This document shows positions 26,059 through 34,225 of a stretch of DNA of 64,000 bases, piece by piece. Both the position numbers and the translations under genes were made by a program. How positions within the stretch are numbered: position 1 is the first letter of the stretch; each line of letters begins with the position of its first letter. This stretch comes from Bryobacteraceae bacterium (GTDB lineage: Bacteria > Acidobacteriota > Terriglobia > Bryobacterales > Bryobacteraceae), in NCBI GenBank assembly GCA_030041495.1, contig JASHNT010000091.1, positions 186,001 to 250,000 on the forward strand, written 5' to 3'. The notes beneath the pieces were generated by a model, which saw only the letters and a program-made list of their open reading frames with translations, ran no database searches and had not been told where the DNA came from.

Positions 26059-26829
26059 CTATCGGGAAGCTTGCTCAAGGCGCTGGTTTATTGCATCTAG
26101 TTGCACCAACAAGCGTTCTGTTTCTTCCGGATTCCAGCGGTGCCCCGTAACGGTCCTCATTGTTTCTCCTGGCATTCTCACCGTCACAATCAGGAAAATC
26201 CAGCACGCGAGCTCAAGAATCAGCATGCATGCATCCATCGAGTACATCGATCTCGGATACAGATTAACCAGCAGAAGCCCGGCCCAGCCTTGCACCAGAT
26301 AGAATACGAAGCCGCCCATAATGAAGGCTACGTTCCTGGAAACTTCCACCGGAAACCATAGCAAAAACAGCGTCGCCACTGCCAGAAACAACCCCACCAT
26401 GGAGTCCAGGGCGCCCTCAATGGCGTAGAAATAATGCGAAAAGGGGCCTTGGGCGCTGGTTCGAGGCGGCTGAAGCAGGAGTCCTGCAAGCGCTAAGCCC
26501 AATGTGCCGAGTAGTATGTAGAATGCAATCCGGCGCCCGTAGCGGGCCACTCCCGGATACCCCCGCAAGGCGAGCAGCCATAGCTGTACTGAGAACCCGA
26601 TTGCCAGGATCGATTTCGCCGCTTGGCCCGCGAAGTACACATTCCCGTACCAAATCGAATAGGGCTGCCTGCCAAGCAGCAGAACCGCTTGCAGAACATC
26701 CGCTAACAGGTAGCCGGCCAAGTATCCGTATCTTCGTGCCAAACCGAGCCATACCAATCGGGCGAGCAGACAAGCTGAGGCCAGGGTGGTCAGATAGCTG
26801 ATCCAGCGGGTGAACTCGAACAAACTCAT
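26059..26829 (-). CDS. Seven-span membrane protein of unknown function
   Basis: A 256-residue protein from ATG 26829. Six or seven hydrophobic segments are spread over residues 5-215, followed by a polar C-terminal tail containing L-L-V-Q-L-D-A-I-N-Q-R-L. It resembles integral membrane proteins seen widely in Acidobacteriota with unknown role. No catalytic or transport motif is recognised. Its position next to other orphan membrane proteins gives no functional hint. Confidence 0.75.
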   Translation of the reverse strand: MSLFEFTRWISYLTTLASACLLARLVWLGLARRYGYLAGYLLADVLQAVLLLGRQPYSIWYGNVYFAGQAAKSILAIGFSVQLWLLALRGYPGVARYGRRIAFYILLGTLGLALAGLLLQPPRTSAQGPFSHYFYAIEGALDSMVGLFLAVATLFLLWFPVEVSRNVAFIMGGFVFYLVQGWAGLLLVNLYPRSMYSMDACMLILELACWIFLIVTVRMPGETMRTVTGHRWNPEETERLLVQLDAINQRLEQASR

Positions 26830-26946
26830 GGGCTAAGCTGCAAGTCTAGCACCTGAATTTCGCGCCGCTGTAGTCCGGCCCAAAGGTATCGCGTTTCTCT
26901 CGCGTGAAAAGACCCACTTGCCGTACAATCGAGGGGAGCGTGAGCG

Positions 26947-27399
26947 GTGCCGCAATTCAGACCTAAGGCGATGCTGGAACCGTCGGCGGCGGCTGACGTG
27001 GCCAAGAATACTCTATCTCGCATTCCGACGGTGTTTGGCCGCCTGATTTATCTGGCTTCGCTGCGGGATTCCAACTCCGGTGTTTACCGGCATTATGGCT
27101 TGTATTCGATCTTCGGACGCGAAGAAAGCCGCTTGGCCTTGAGCCAGCATCACCGGATCGTTTTCCGGGAATGGCTGGCTCTACCGCTGGAGGCCAAGCA
27201 TCAGGACCTGTCGGTGTATCTGGACCAACTGGAAGACCCGCGAGAGTTGGTGCTGGAGCACTGGACCCAGGTCCGCTCCTACCGCAGCTACATCCCGGCT
27301 TCCGCGCGCCGGAGCGAGAGGGCGTTGTTTTTCTCCGAATTAGAGGTGCTCATGGAAATCCTGCGCTGCTCGGATTCTAAGCGAGCCTCACGCGCCTGA
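26947..27399 (+). CDS. Conserved protein of unknown function
   Basis: A 150-residue protein from GTG 26947, with GAGGGG ten bases upstream and a TACAAT -10-like hexamer at 26924. It contains S-G-V-Y-R-H-Y-G-L-Y-S-I-F-G and an E-A-K-H-Q-D-L-S-V-Y-L helix. It is soluble and mostly helical. No family is recognised. Its last 112 bases overlap, on the opposite strand, the end of the next membrane protein gene. Confidence 0.7.
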   Translation: MPQFRPKAMLEPSAAADVAKNTLSRIPTVFGRLIYLASLRDSNSGVYRHYGLYSIFGREESRLALSQHHRIVFREWLALPLEAKHQDLSVYLDQLEDPRELVLEHWTQVRSYRSYIPASARRSERALFFSELEVLMEILRCSDSKRASRA

Positions 27400-27872
27400 A
27401 AGCGAGCTGCCGCGGCTCTTTGCGCCTCCAACTCGCCGCGCCAGACGATCCGCAACATAGGCCGGCCCATCAGCAGGCGGCCGGTCGGCTGGATTGAATG
27501 GACTCGCGACATGATGGTATACGCCAGCGCGAATCCCATCGCGTAACCGGGAACGCCGCCCACCCCGCTGGACATGGTTCGAAACGCGGCCAGCATGCCT
27601 GCCGAACCAAACAGCGCCAGCGGAAAAATCGAAGAGGCGGTGGCTCCGACCATTGCGAGCCTCCCCTGCATCTGCATGAAGACGATGGCAAAAAACGACA
27701 TGCAGAAGGGTACTCCATACACGCGTAGCAGGAAACCCACTTTACGGGCCAGCGGCGCCGGATCTTCGAAAAAGCGATGCCATGTGATTTGGAAAGGTGG
27801 AAATTTCGCGATCAGCAACGCAAAGACACCCAGGGCTAAAAGCGGGGGGATATAGTTTCGAGGCTTGTTCAT
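27288..27872 (-). CDS. Four-span membrane protein of unknown function
   Basis: A 194-residue protein from ATG 27872. Spans appear near residues 10-25, 45-65, 72-95 and 100-120. The C-terminal tail (last 60 residues) is Arg/Ala/Glu rich and lies in the region that overlaps the plus-strand gene 26947-27399; it may be a read-through extension. It follows the six-cysteine microprotein by 77 bases on the same strand, so the two may be co-expressed. Function unknown. Confidence 0.65.
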   Translation of the reverse strand: MNKPRNYIPPLLALGVFALLIAKFPPFQITWHRFFEDPAPLARKVGFLLRVYGVPFCMSFFAIVFMQMQGRLAMVGATASSIFPLALFGSAGMLAAFRTMSSGVGGVPGYAMGFALAYTIMSRVHSIQPTGRLLMGRPMLRIVWRGELEAQRAAAARFQAREARLESEQRRISMSTSNSEKNNALSLRRAEAGM

Positions 27873-27949
27873 TTGAGATTCTTGCTCCGTTCTTGATGAG
27901 GGATGCGAGGGCACGGCGGCTTTCGCATCCGCTCAACGCATGGACTGGA

Positions 27950-28153
27950 TTAGTTGCAGCAGTACGTCCAGCCGTTTGCCCAGCCACAGTAGTACCAATC
28001 AGGTCCGAACCAGGCTTGGCACTCCTGATTCTCGAGGTACTCTTGGCAGTTCGGATAACACTCGTATGGAAGCGGAGCGGCCGCCTCCGCAGTCTCCACC
28101 ACAGCCACAAAGGAAAGCGCGAAGGCAGCCGCTTCCGCAAAGCCCTTCAGCAT
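27950..28153 (-). CDS. Small secreted six-cysteine protein
   Basis: A 67-residue precursor. ATG 28153 has a strong GAGGAGG ribosome site six bases upstream, better than the in-frame TTG at 28159. Signal peptide A-L-S-F-V-A-V-V-E-T-A-E-A-A-A, then about 42 mature residues rich in Tyr, Trp and Cys. The six cysteines follow C-x3-C-x8-C-x10-C-x8-C-C, a spacing that could form three disulfides. This resembles a small disulfide-stabilised secreted peptide (toxin, adhesin, defensin-like or inhibitor), but I recognise no family and assign no activity. A regulator gene ends 160 bases upstream and a membrane protein follows. Confidence 0.8.
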   Translation of the reverse strand: MLKGFAEAAAFALSFVAVVETAEAAAPLPYECYPNCQEYLENQECQAWFGPDWYYCGWANGWTYCCN

Positions 28154-28312
28154 AATCAACCTCCTCTTTTTCCGAGGGACATACGCCCCTCAGCGGTACT
28201 CTAGGCCTGCTGGTACCAATGAGAGAAAGTTGAGTGAAAACGTTCGAGAATCAGAACGAGCAGCCATGGCCAAAGGACTAAGCCTCGTTAAGAGACACTA
28301 AGGTAAAAGGGC

Positions 28313-29095
28313 TTACGCGCGTGGCCGCCGGCGCTTGGCTGGGTCCATTGTCATGGCCACCTCGGTGACTTGGCCAATGACTTCGATCTCCCCCGGATAA
28401 GTGTAAAACTGAGGCTCGCAACGCGATGCCGGATGCGGCTGAAGGACCAAGCGATTTTCGCCGAGCGCGCACCAGGAGCAAGCGTAGCCCTCGCGGTGCT
28501 CCAAAAAGTAGATCGGCCGGTCATGTTCGCTGTTCCAGCCGCCGGTCACGACGCGGCGGCGGCTGTCGTCGATCACCACCAGCGACCCGGGAGGGATGAT
28601 CGGATACATGAACCAATCCTCGGTTCCAACGAGTCCGTAGGTGTAGTTGCGGAGGTCCGCGCGGCTGAGCAGAGCGAGCGGCAAGCGGCCCCACCGCTGC
28701 ACCATCCTGCTCAGGAATTCGGTCTTGCTGAGGTCGATGCCGGGATCGAGAGCGAGCGGCGCCATCACATCGGATTCGTCGCGCGGCTTTAATCCCACTA
28801 CGTGTGTCCGAGGGAGTTTGACCATCCGCGCGTCCGCAGCCATTTTCGCCACAGGGAGCCCGTACCAGGTCAGCATCTCGTCGATCTCCAACCGGTAGAT
28901 GGCGCAAAGGGAGTACATCCTGTAGATACTAGGAATCGTCCCCTTGTTCTCGATATCGGAAAGCCGGCTCAAGGCGACCACAAACTCGTCGTTTTGGTTC
29001 GCTTCGGCGATGCGGGCACTGGCCTCCTCCACGTCGCGGTAAGTCAAACCGAGGCGTTCCCGGATTCGCTTGAGTTTCTGACCGGCTTCCTCCAT
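28313..29095 (-). CDS. XRE-family regulator with S24-like C-terminal domain
   Basis: A 260-residue protein from ATG 29095 (in-frame upstream starts lack support). N-terminal helix-turn-helix: K-L-K-R-I-R-E-R-L-G-L-T-Y-R-D-V-E-E-A-S, then L-S-R-L-S-D-I-E-N-K-G. The C-terminal part has the beta-rich look of LexA/S24 proteins (Y-P-I-I-P-P-G-S-L-V-V-I-D-D-S), but the S-M catalytic serine motif is not evident, so autocleavage is doubtful. Such proteins act as DNA-binding sensors. A palindrome CCGTA-N6-TACGG at 29173-29188 lies in the divergent gap with ubiX and could be its site. Confidence 0.87.
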   Translation of the reverse strand: MEEAGQKLKRIRERLGLTYRDVEEASARIAEANQNDEFVVALSRLSDIENKGTIPSIYRMYSLCAIYRLEIDEMLTWYGLPVAKMAADARMVKLPRTHVVGLKPRDESDVMAPLALDPGIDLSKTEFLSRMVQRWGRLPLALLSRADLRNYTYGLVGTEDWFMYPIIPPGSLVVIDDSRRRVVTGGWNSEHDRPIYFLEHREGYACSWCALGENRLVLQPHPASRCEPQFYTYPGEIEVIGQVTEVAMTMDPAKRRRPRA

Positions 29096-29172
29096 GATGG
29101 ATGATTGGACGGACGCACACCGGCTGGAACAACTCAAACGGTATGGTACGACAGGAGATAAATCCTTGGTCT

Positions 29173-29188
29173 CCGTAGAATTATACGG
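29173..29188. promoter_or_regulatory. Palindrome in divergent gap, candidate operator
   Basis: CCGTA-GAATTA-TACGG, a perfect 5-6-5 inverted repeat between the XRE regulator (minus) and ubiX (plus). Placement suits autoregulation, but no binding evidence exists. Confidence 0.3.
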
Positions 29189-29283
29189 TTGGGGCCTCGC
29201 CCGTCGCAAGCGCTGCGTTCTGAATTCCGAACAAGAAACCCCGCTGTAGGCATTTTTGGAACAACGAAAGGAGGATCGCAAGC

Positions 29284-29910
29284 GTGCCCGCTCACCAGCC
29301 AACGCGCCGCATTATTGTCGGGATAACGGGCGCGAGTGGGTCGATTTACGGCTGGCGTTTGCTCGAAAAACTGGGCGGCGTGCCGGATTGCGAGACCCAT
29401 TTCATCCTTTCGCGCTCCGGTGAGCGCACCGCATTTCTGGAGTTGGGCAAAAGCGGCGCTGACTTTCGCTCCCTGGCGACTTGCGCGTATTCGAACGAGG
29501 ATATCGGGTCACGCCTTGCCAGCGGCTCATTTGTTACCTCCGGAATGGTCATCGCGCCCTGTTCGATCAACACCATGTCGGCGATTGCCTCAGGAATCAG
29601 CTCGAATCTGATGGTGCGCGCCGCCGATGTGGCGCTCAAGGAACGGCGCAAATTGATCCTGATGGTGCGCGAATCGCCGTTCCATTTGGGCCACCTGCGC
29701 TCCATGACCACCTTGGCTGAGATGGGAGCAATCATTGCACCGCCAGTTCCAGCCTTCTATCATCAGCCCCAGACCATGGCTGACCTGGTGGAGCATAGCG
29801 TGGATCGGGTTCTGGATCTTCTGGGCCTTCCTTCGCAAGATGCCTTTCGTTGGGACGGAGGATCCAAGGGCGGGCAGAGCAGGCGGGAGGCGAAGGAAGG
29901 AACCGAATGA
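29284..29910 (+). CDS. ubiX: Flavin prenyltransferase, UbiX family
   Basis: A 208-residue flavoprotein from GTG 29284, with AAAGGAGG a good distance upstream. I-V-G-I-T-G-A-S-G-S-I-Y-G near residue 12 is the FMN-binding start; P-C-S-I-N-T-M-S-A-I-A-S-G and R-E-S-P-F-H-L-G-H-L-R-S-M follow. UbiX prenylates FMN to make the cofactor of UbiD-type decarboxylases. No UbiD gene lies in the window. The stop overlaps the pheA start (ATGA, 29907-29910). Confidence 0.95.
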   Translation: MPAHQPTRRIIVGITGASGSIYGWRLLEKLGGVPDCETHFILSRSGERTAFLELGKSGADFRSLATCAYSNEDIGSRLASGSFVTSGMVIAPCSINTMSAIASGISSNLMVRAADVALKERRKLILMVRESPFHLGHLRSMTTLAEMGAIIAPPVPAFYHQPQTMADLVEHSVDRVLDLLGLPSQDAFRWDGGSKGGQSRREAKEGTE

Positions 29911-30740
29911 GGGTCGCGTTTCAAGGAGAGCTGGGCGCCTTCAGCCAGCAAGCTATCCGGCAATTTCTTGGGCACGCTGCACAGCCCGTGCCTTGCGAGC
30001 GCTTCGACCAGGCATTCGCCGCGCTCGCCCAAAGTAAGGCGGACGCTGCCGCGATCCCCATCGAGAATACGCTGCACGGCTCGATTCACGAAAATTACGA
30101 CTTGCTGCTGCAGCATGATTTCGTGATCACGGCGGAGACGAATGTGCGCGTGGTTCACAACCTGATCGCGCCTCCAGGATTGGGCTTCGGCCAAGTGAGG
30201 CGCGCATTTTCCAAAGATGTGGCCCTCAACCAGTGCCGCGATTTCTTCGCGCGGCATCCCAAGATCCGGCCGGAAGTTTTCTATGACACGGCGGGCAGCG
30301 TCAAGATGGTGATGGAAAAACGTCCCCCCGGCGGCGCCGCTGTCGCCTCCGAGTTGGCCGCGAAGATCTATGGAGCGCGCATCCTGAAACGCGAGATCGA
30401 AGACGATCGCCAGAACTATACGCGCTTCTTTTTGCTGGAACGGTCCGGCGCCAGGCCGCGAACGCCCAAGGGATCGGGCAAGAAGCCGTGGAAGACGTCG
30501 CTGGTATTCTCCACGCGGAACGTTCCCGGGGCGCTGTTCCGCGCTCTGGCCGCGTTGGCGCTGCGGGACCTGAACCTGGCCAAAGTAGAATCCCGTCCGC
30601 TGCGCGGCAAGCCGTGGGAGTATCTGTTTTACCTGGACTTCATGGGCCGGCCGGACCAAGAAAACGTCGGTCACGCCCTGAGCCATTTGCGCGAGCTTGC
30701 GGATTTTTTGCGTATCCTGGGCACATATCGCGCAGCGTGA
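29907..30740 (+). CDS. pheA: Prephenate dehydratase
   Basis: A 277-residue enzyme; ATG 29907 overlaps the ubiX stop and gives the family start M-R-V-A-F-Q-G-E-L-G-A-F-S. The catalytic domain (1-180) has A-A-I-P-I-E-N-T-L-H-G-S and N-Y-T-R-F at its end; a C-terminal ACT domain (V-P-G-A-L-F-R-A-L, E-S-R-P-L) would bind phenylalanine for feedback inhibition. It converts prephenate to phenylpyruvate in phenylalanine synthesis. No chorismate mutase domain is fused. Coupled to ubiX. Confidence 0.95.
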   Translation: MRVAFQGELGAFSQQAIRQFLGHAAQPVPCERFDQAFAALAQSKADAAAIPIENTLHGSIHENYDLLLQHDFVITAETNVRVVHNLIAPPGLGFGQVRRAFSKDVALNQCRDFFARHPKIRPEVFYDTAGSVKMVMEKRPPGGAAVASELAAKIYGARILKREIEDDRQNYTRFFLLERSGARPRTPKGSGKKPWKTSLVFSTRNVPGALFRALAALALRDLNLAKVESRPLRGKPWEYLFYLDFMGRPDQENVGHALSHLRELADFLRILGTYRAA

Positions 30741-30769
30741 CGGGCTCCAGCGGCGTCATATAGATAACG

Positions 30770-31462
30770 ATGCCTGTGCTTTCAGTTCTCCCTCTCTTCC
30801 TTTTCTTTTGGCAGGCGGCAGGGTTCAATACCGCGGAGCTGGATAAGGCTCGCGATGCGCAGAATCGCGGTGCGCTGGAGCGCTTGGCCAGCCAGTTCGC
30901 GGCGGCTGCCTCCACGCAGCCGAACGATGTTCCGGCGCAATACCGGCTGGCTCTGACCGAATCGTACCTGGCGGAGGTCGCCATGGAGACCGGCGACAAG
31001 AACGCGGCGCGCAACGCTGCGGAGGCGGGGATGAAAGCGGCCGAGCGAGCCACGGCGCTCAAGCCCGATGTCGCCGAATATCATCGGGTGCTGGGAACGC
31101 TGTGCGGCCAAGTGATTCCAGCGAACGTTCTGCTGGGCATGCGGTACGGCAACTGCGCGCGCGACGAAGTGAACAAGGCCGTGCAGATGGATCCGAAATC
31201 GGCGCTGAACTACTTGAGCCGCGGCATCGGCAACTATTACTTGCCGGCCGCTTTGGGCGGAGGCCCGGACGTGGCGATTAAGGATCTCCAGAAAGCCGTG
31301 GCACTCGACCCGCGCTCGGCTGACGCTCACTTGTGGCTGGGCCTGGCTTTGCGCAAGGCGAACCGCAATGCGGAGGCTCACCAAGAACTGCAGCGATCCG
31401 TGGAACTGGACGCGAATCGAGTGTGGGCCAAGCAGCAACTGGCCAAGACACCCGCGAAGTAG
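30770..31462 (+). CDS. Secreted TPR-repeat protein
   Basis: A 230-residue protein with an N-terminal hydrophobic segment (L-P-L-F-L-F-F-W-Q-A-A-G) and then tetratricopeptide-like helical repeats; the clearest are near residues 160-225 (A-I-K-D-L-Q-K-A-V-A-L-D-P-R-S-A-D-A-H-L-W-L-G-L-A). TPR proteins mediate protein contacts. It follows pheA by 29 bases but is not an obvious pathway partner. Specific role unknown. Confidence 0.85.
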   Translation: MPVLSVLPLFLFFWQAAGFNTAELDKARDAQNRGALERLASQFAAAASTQPNDVPAQYRLALTESYLAEVAMETGDKNAARNAAEAGMKAAERATALKPDVAEYHRVLGTLCGQVIPANVLLGMRYGNCARDEVNKAVQMDPKSALNYLSRGIGNYYLPAALGGGPDVAIKDLQKAVALDPRSADAHLWLGLALRKANRNAEAHQELQRSVELDANRVWAKQQLAKTPAK

Positions 31463-31474
31463 CGTTTCCCGCTG

Positions 31475-32560
31475 CTACTTCTTGTCCCGATCGGCGATCA
31501 CCGAAGCCGCCAGGTAATTGACCACCTTGGCTTCGTTGCGAGCCATCTCGTAGTACGCTTCTTTGAGCAACTGATCCTTGCGGTTCATCAGCTTCTCGCG
31601 GATATTCTGTTGCACCGCTGGATCGCTCAGATCGCGCTGCCCGGCCGGCTCCCGCCCCAACACCTTCAGGATGCGGTAACCCTCCGTCGACGGAATGATC
31701 TGGGAGAATTGCCCCGGCTGGAGCGCCATGACCGCCTTGCGCAGATCCGCGTTGGCCTTGTCCAGCGCGGATTCCGCGATGAAGCCGAGATCACCGCCAG
31801 TGCTGACCGAATTCGGGTCTTCCGAGTAGTTCTCGGCTAGTTGGGCGAAGTCCTCGCCCTGCTGCAGCATGTCGTAGAGCCGCTGGATTTTTTTCTTGGC
31901 CTGAGCCTCATCCTGCGCCTTGTCGTTTTTCAGATTGCGCACGTTGGGGTCCGCTTGCGGAGTCACCAGAATCTGCGCCATGTGAATCATCGGCTCGGTC
32001 GTGTTGAACAACGCTTTGTTGGCGTTGTAGTAGTCCGCGATTTCCTTGTCGGTGACGGTGATGTGCGAGGTGGTTTCTTTGTTGATCAGTTTTTCCACGC
32101 TCAGCTCGCGCCGTAACTGGGCCTTCAAGTCTTCGGCGGTCATCTTACGCTGGGTGAGCTGCTTCTGAAACTCCTCCTGCGTGTAAGGCGCACGCAGCTC
32201 GGCGAACTTCGCTTCCACGTCGGCGTCCACCGCGAGCAGCCCCTCTTTTTCCGCGCGCTGGAGCATGATCTCGTTATCGATCAATGTCCGCAGCACCTGG
32301 AGGCGCTGCAGCGTCACCTGCTCATCGCCCGAACCTCGCGGCGGATCGCCGCCGTTTTGCGGCTGCCCCGCCGGCGCGTCGCCGAGTCCCGGCGTTGCGC
32401 CCGCCTCGTCCGATCCGAAGTTGGTGGCATAGAGTTTGTCCAACTCGGCGTAGGTAATAGCGCGGCCGTTGACCATCGCGGCCACGTTAGCGGGCGCGGA
32501 CCGGCTGCAGGTAACAAGCGCGAGAAACAGCACGGGAATCAGCGGCAGCAAACGGCGCAT
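31475..32560 (-). CDS. SurA/PpiC-type parvulin peptidyl-prolyl isomerase
   Basis: A 361-residue exported protein. N-terminal signal M-R-R-L-L-P-L-I-P-V-L-F-L-A-L-V-T-C may be a lipobox (V-T-C at the end), suggesting a lipoprotein. A SurA-N-like helical region holds M-V-N-G-R-A-I-T-Y-A-E-L-D. The parvulin domain follows, with G-E-D-F-A-Q-L-A-E-N-Y-S-E-D, G-G-D-L-G-F-I and Y-R-I-L-K-V. Parvulins assist folding of outer-membrane and secreted proteins. Convergent with the TPR gene. Confidence 0.92.
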   Translation of the reverse strand: MRRLLPLIPVLFLALVTCSRSAPANVAAMVNGRAITYAELDKLYATNFGSDEAGATPGLGDAPAGQPQNGGDPPRGSGDEQVTLQRLQVLRTLIDNEIMLQRAEKEGLLAVDADVEAKFAELRAPYTQEEFQKQLTQRKMTAEDLKAQLRRELSVEKLINKETTSHITVTDKEIADYYNANKALFNTTEPMIHMAQILVTPQADPNVRNLKNDKAQDEAQAKKKIQRLYDMLQQGEDFAQLAENYSEDPNSVSTGGDLGFIAESALDKANADLRKAVMALQPGQFSQIIPSTEGYRILKVLGREPAGQRDLSDPAVQQNIREKLMNRKDQLLKEAYYEMARNEAKVVNYLAASVIADRDKK

Positions 32561-32601
32561 GGGATCGATCTCTCATTCTACCGCCGCTCGAACCAAGAGG
32601 C

Positions 32602-34086
32602 GTGGCGATACACTTGATAGGAGTGCACGCCTTGGGGATACACAGCAGGCGCGATTTCCGGATGATGGCGTTGCTGGCGGCGGTTCTGCTGTGGGCTCCG
32701 CTGCGCACCGGCGACCTGTCCGGCTATGACGACGCGCAATATGCGCACATCGCCAAGGACATGGTCAACAGCGGCGACTGGCTGGATGTCCGCACCAGCG
32801 GCAATCTGGAATTCCAGAACACGCCGTTTTTCGAGTGGATGCAAGCGGCTCTGTTCACCGTTTTCGGATTTTCCGACACGGCTGCGCGCGTGCCTTCCGC
32901 GGTGTGCGGATGGGGCGTGATCCTGCTGGTCTACTGGCTGGCCCGGCGCTTGACTGGCGAGTCCTTCACCGCGCTGCTAGCGATGTTCGTGATGATCACC
33001 TCGTTTTACTTTCTCAAGTACTCGGCGCGGGCCATGACCGACGTTCCCTTTACCTTCCTGTTCCTGTGCGCAATTTGCGCCTGGGTCTTGGCGGAGCAAG
33101 ATTCGCGCTGGTACCTGGCTGCGGGAGCGGCTGTCGGGCTGGCCACCTTTACGCGCAGCGTGATGGGGCTGGCGCTGCCGCCAATTTTCGCGCTGGACGC
33201 GTGGGCCAGCCGAAGATGGGATAGTGCGCGGCGGGCGCCTTGGCGCTGGCTAGCGCCGGCCCTGCTGCTGGCTTTTCTGCCGCTGGCCGCCTGGTACGTG
33301 CGCATCCTGATTCTGTATCGCGACCTGTTCCTGGCCAAGCATGGCATCTGGCTGTCGGAGGAAGTTTACGGCGCCTTATCTCCGCCGTGGCGGCGCTACA
33401 CCGGCGCGTTCGAGTATGCCTGGATGCTGACGAAATCGTATTGGCCGTGGCTGCCGGCAATGGCGGCCGGAATCGTCGCGGCGTGGAGGAGCCGCGACCG
33501 CCGCTTGCGCGTGCTGCTGGCGTGGATCGCGGTGGTGTTCGCTCTGTGCGCAATCGCTCGCAGCCGTGTTTTGCGCTACATGCTGCCCGCTTATCCTGGC
33601 TTCGCCGTACTAGCCGCCGCGGGGCTCGCGCGATTTGTTCCGCTGCGTTATCTCGGCCGCGGCCTGCGCCTGGGAACCGCGCTGCTGGCCGCGGGGATCG
33701 GTCTGCTGATCGTGTTTCCGCGAACGCATCTGGAAGCCGAAGAAATGCGGCCGATGGCTTTGGTTTCCACTCGCGCTACTGCCGTCGGGCAACGGGTGGT
33801 CTTCTACGACTCCGGCCAGCCTCGCTACGACGAAGCCAATCAACTGGAATGGTACGGAGACCGCTTCCTCTTGTTGCCGGTCAATCGGGAGGAGCTGGAA
33901 CTGTACCTTGCCCAGCTCCCGGCGCGCGTATTCGTGATGGATCAGGGAAGCTACCGGGCTTTTGTCGAGAAACGCATCGCGCATCAGGTTCTAGCTCGCG
34001 GCCCGCGGCTGATCTGCATCCGCGTTTGTGCGGGCGAGGCGGGCTGCGCGGGCGGCGTTAGTCAAACATCCTCAACGCGACCGTAA
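32602..34086 (+). CDS. GT39/ArnT-like membrane glycosyltransferase
   Basis: A 494-residue protein from GTG 32602. About ten to twelve spans. The first large loop has G-Y-D-D-A-Q-Y-A-H-I-A-K-D-M, the acidic motif of PMT/ArnT enzymes, then N-T-P-F-F-E-W-M and a T-R-S-V-M-G-L motif. The family moves sugars from lipid-phosphate donors to lipids or proteins in the periplasm. Acceptor unknown. A soluble C-terminal portion of about 100 residues follows the last span. Confidence 0.88.
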   Translation: MAIHLIGVHALGIHSRRDFRMMALLAAVLLWAPLRTGDLSGYDDAQYAHIAKDMVNSGDWLDVRTSGNLEFQNTPFFEWMQAALFTVFGFSDTAARVPSAVCGWGVILLVYWLARRLTGESFTALLAMFVMITSFYFLKYSARAMTDVPFTFLFLCAICAWVLAEQDSRWYLAAGAAVGLATFTRSVMGLALPPIFALDAWASRRWDSARRAPWRWLAPALLLAFLPLAAWYVRILILYRDLFLAKHGIWLSEEVYGALSPPWRRYTGAFEYAWMLTKSYWPWLPAMAAGIVAAWRSRDRRLRVLLAWIAVVFALCAIARSRVLRYMLPAYPGFAVLAAAGLARFVPLRYLGRGLRLGTALLAAGIGLLIVFPRTHLEAEEMRPMALVSTRATAVGQRVVFYDSGQPRYDEANQLEWYGDRFLLLPVNREELELYLAQLPARVFVMDQGSYRAFVEKRIAHQVLARGPRLICIRVCAGEAGCAGGVSQTSSTRP

Positions 34087-34092
34087 CCTCGT

Positions 34093-34121
34093 TTGCTCTG
34101 TGGCGCGGGCGAGCTTACACT
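34093..34121 (+). promoter_or_regulatory. Candidate promoter of the glucan phosphorylase gene
   Basis: TTGCTC (34093-34098), 17 bases, TACACT (34116-34121). Start of transcription would be about 95 bases before the ATG. A small palindrome CTGAA-ATA-TTCAG overlaps at 34120-34132. The -35 is weak. Confidence 0.3.
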
Positions 34122-34225
34122 GAAATATTCAGCTAGCTTTTCGGGTGCGTCCTAACCGTGTCGTTGGGCGGGATCGGCAACGCCGCGAGTCCGCGTCTTG
34201 CTGAGCTGAACGACAAGGGGACTGC

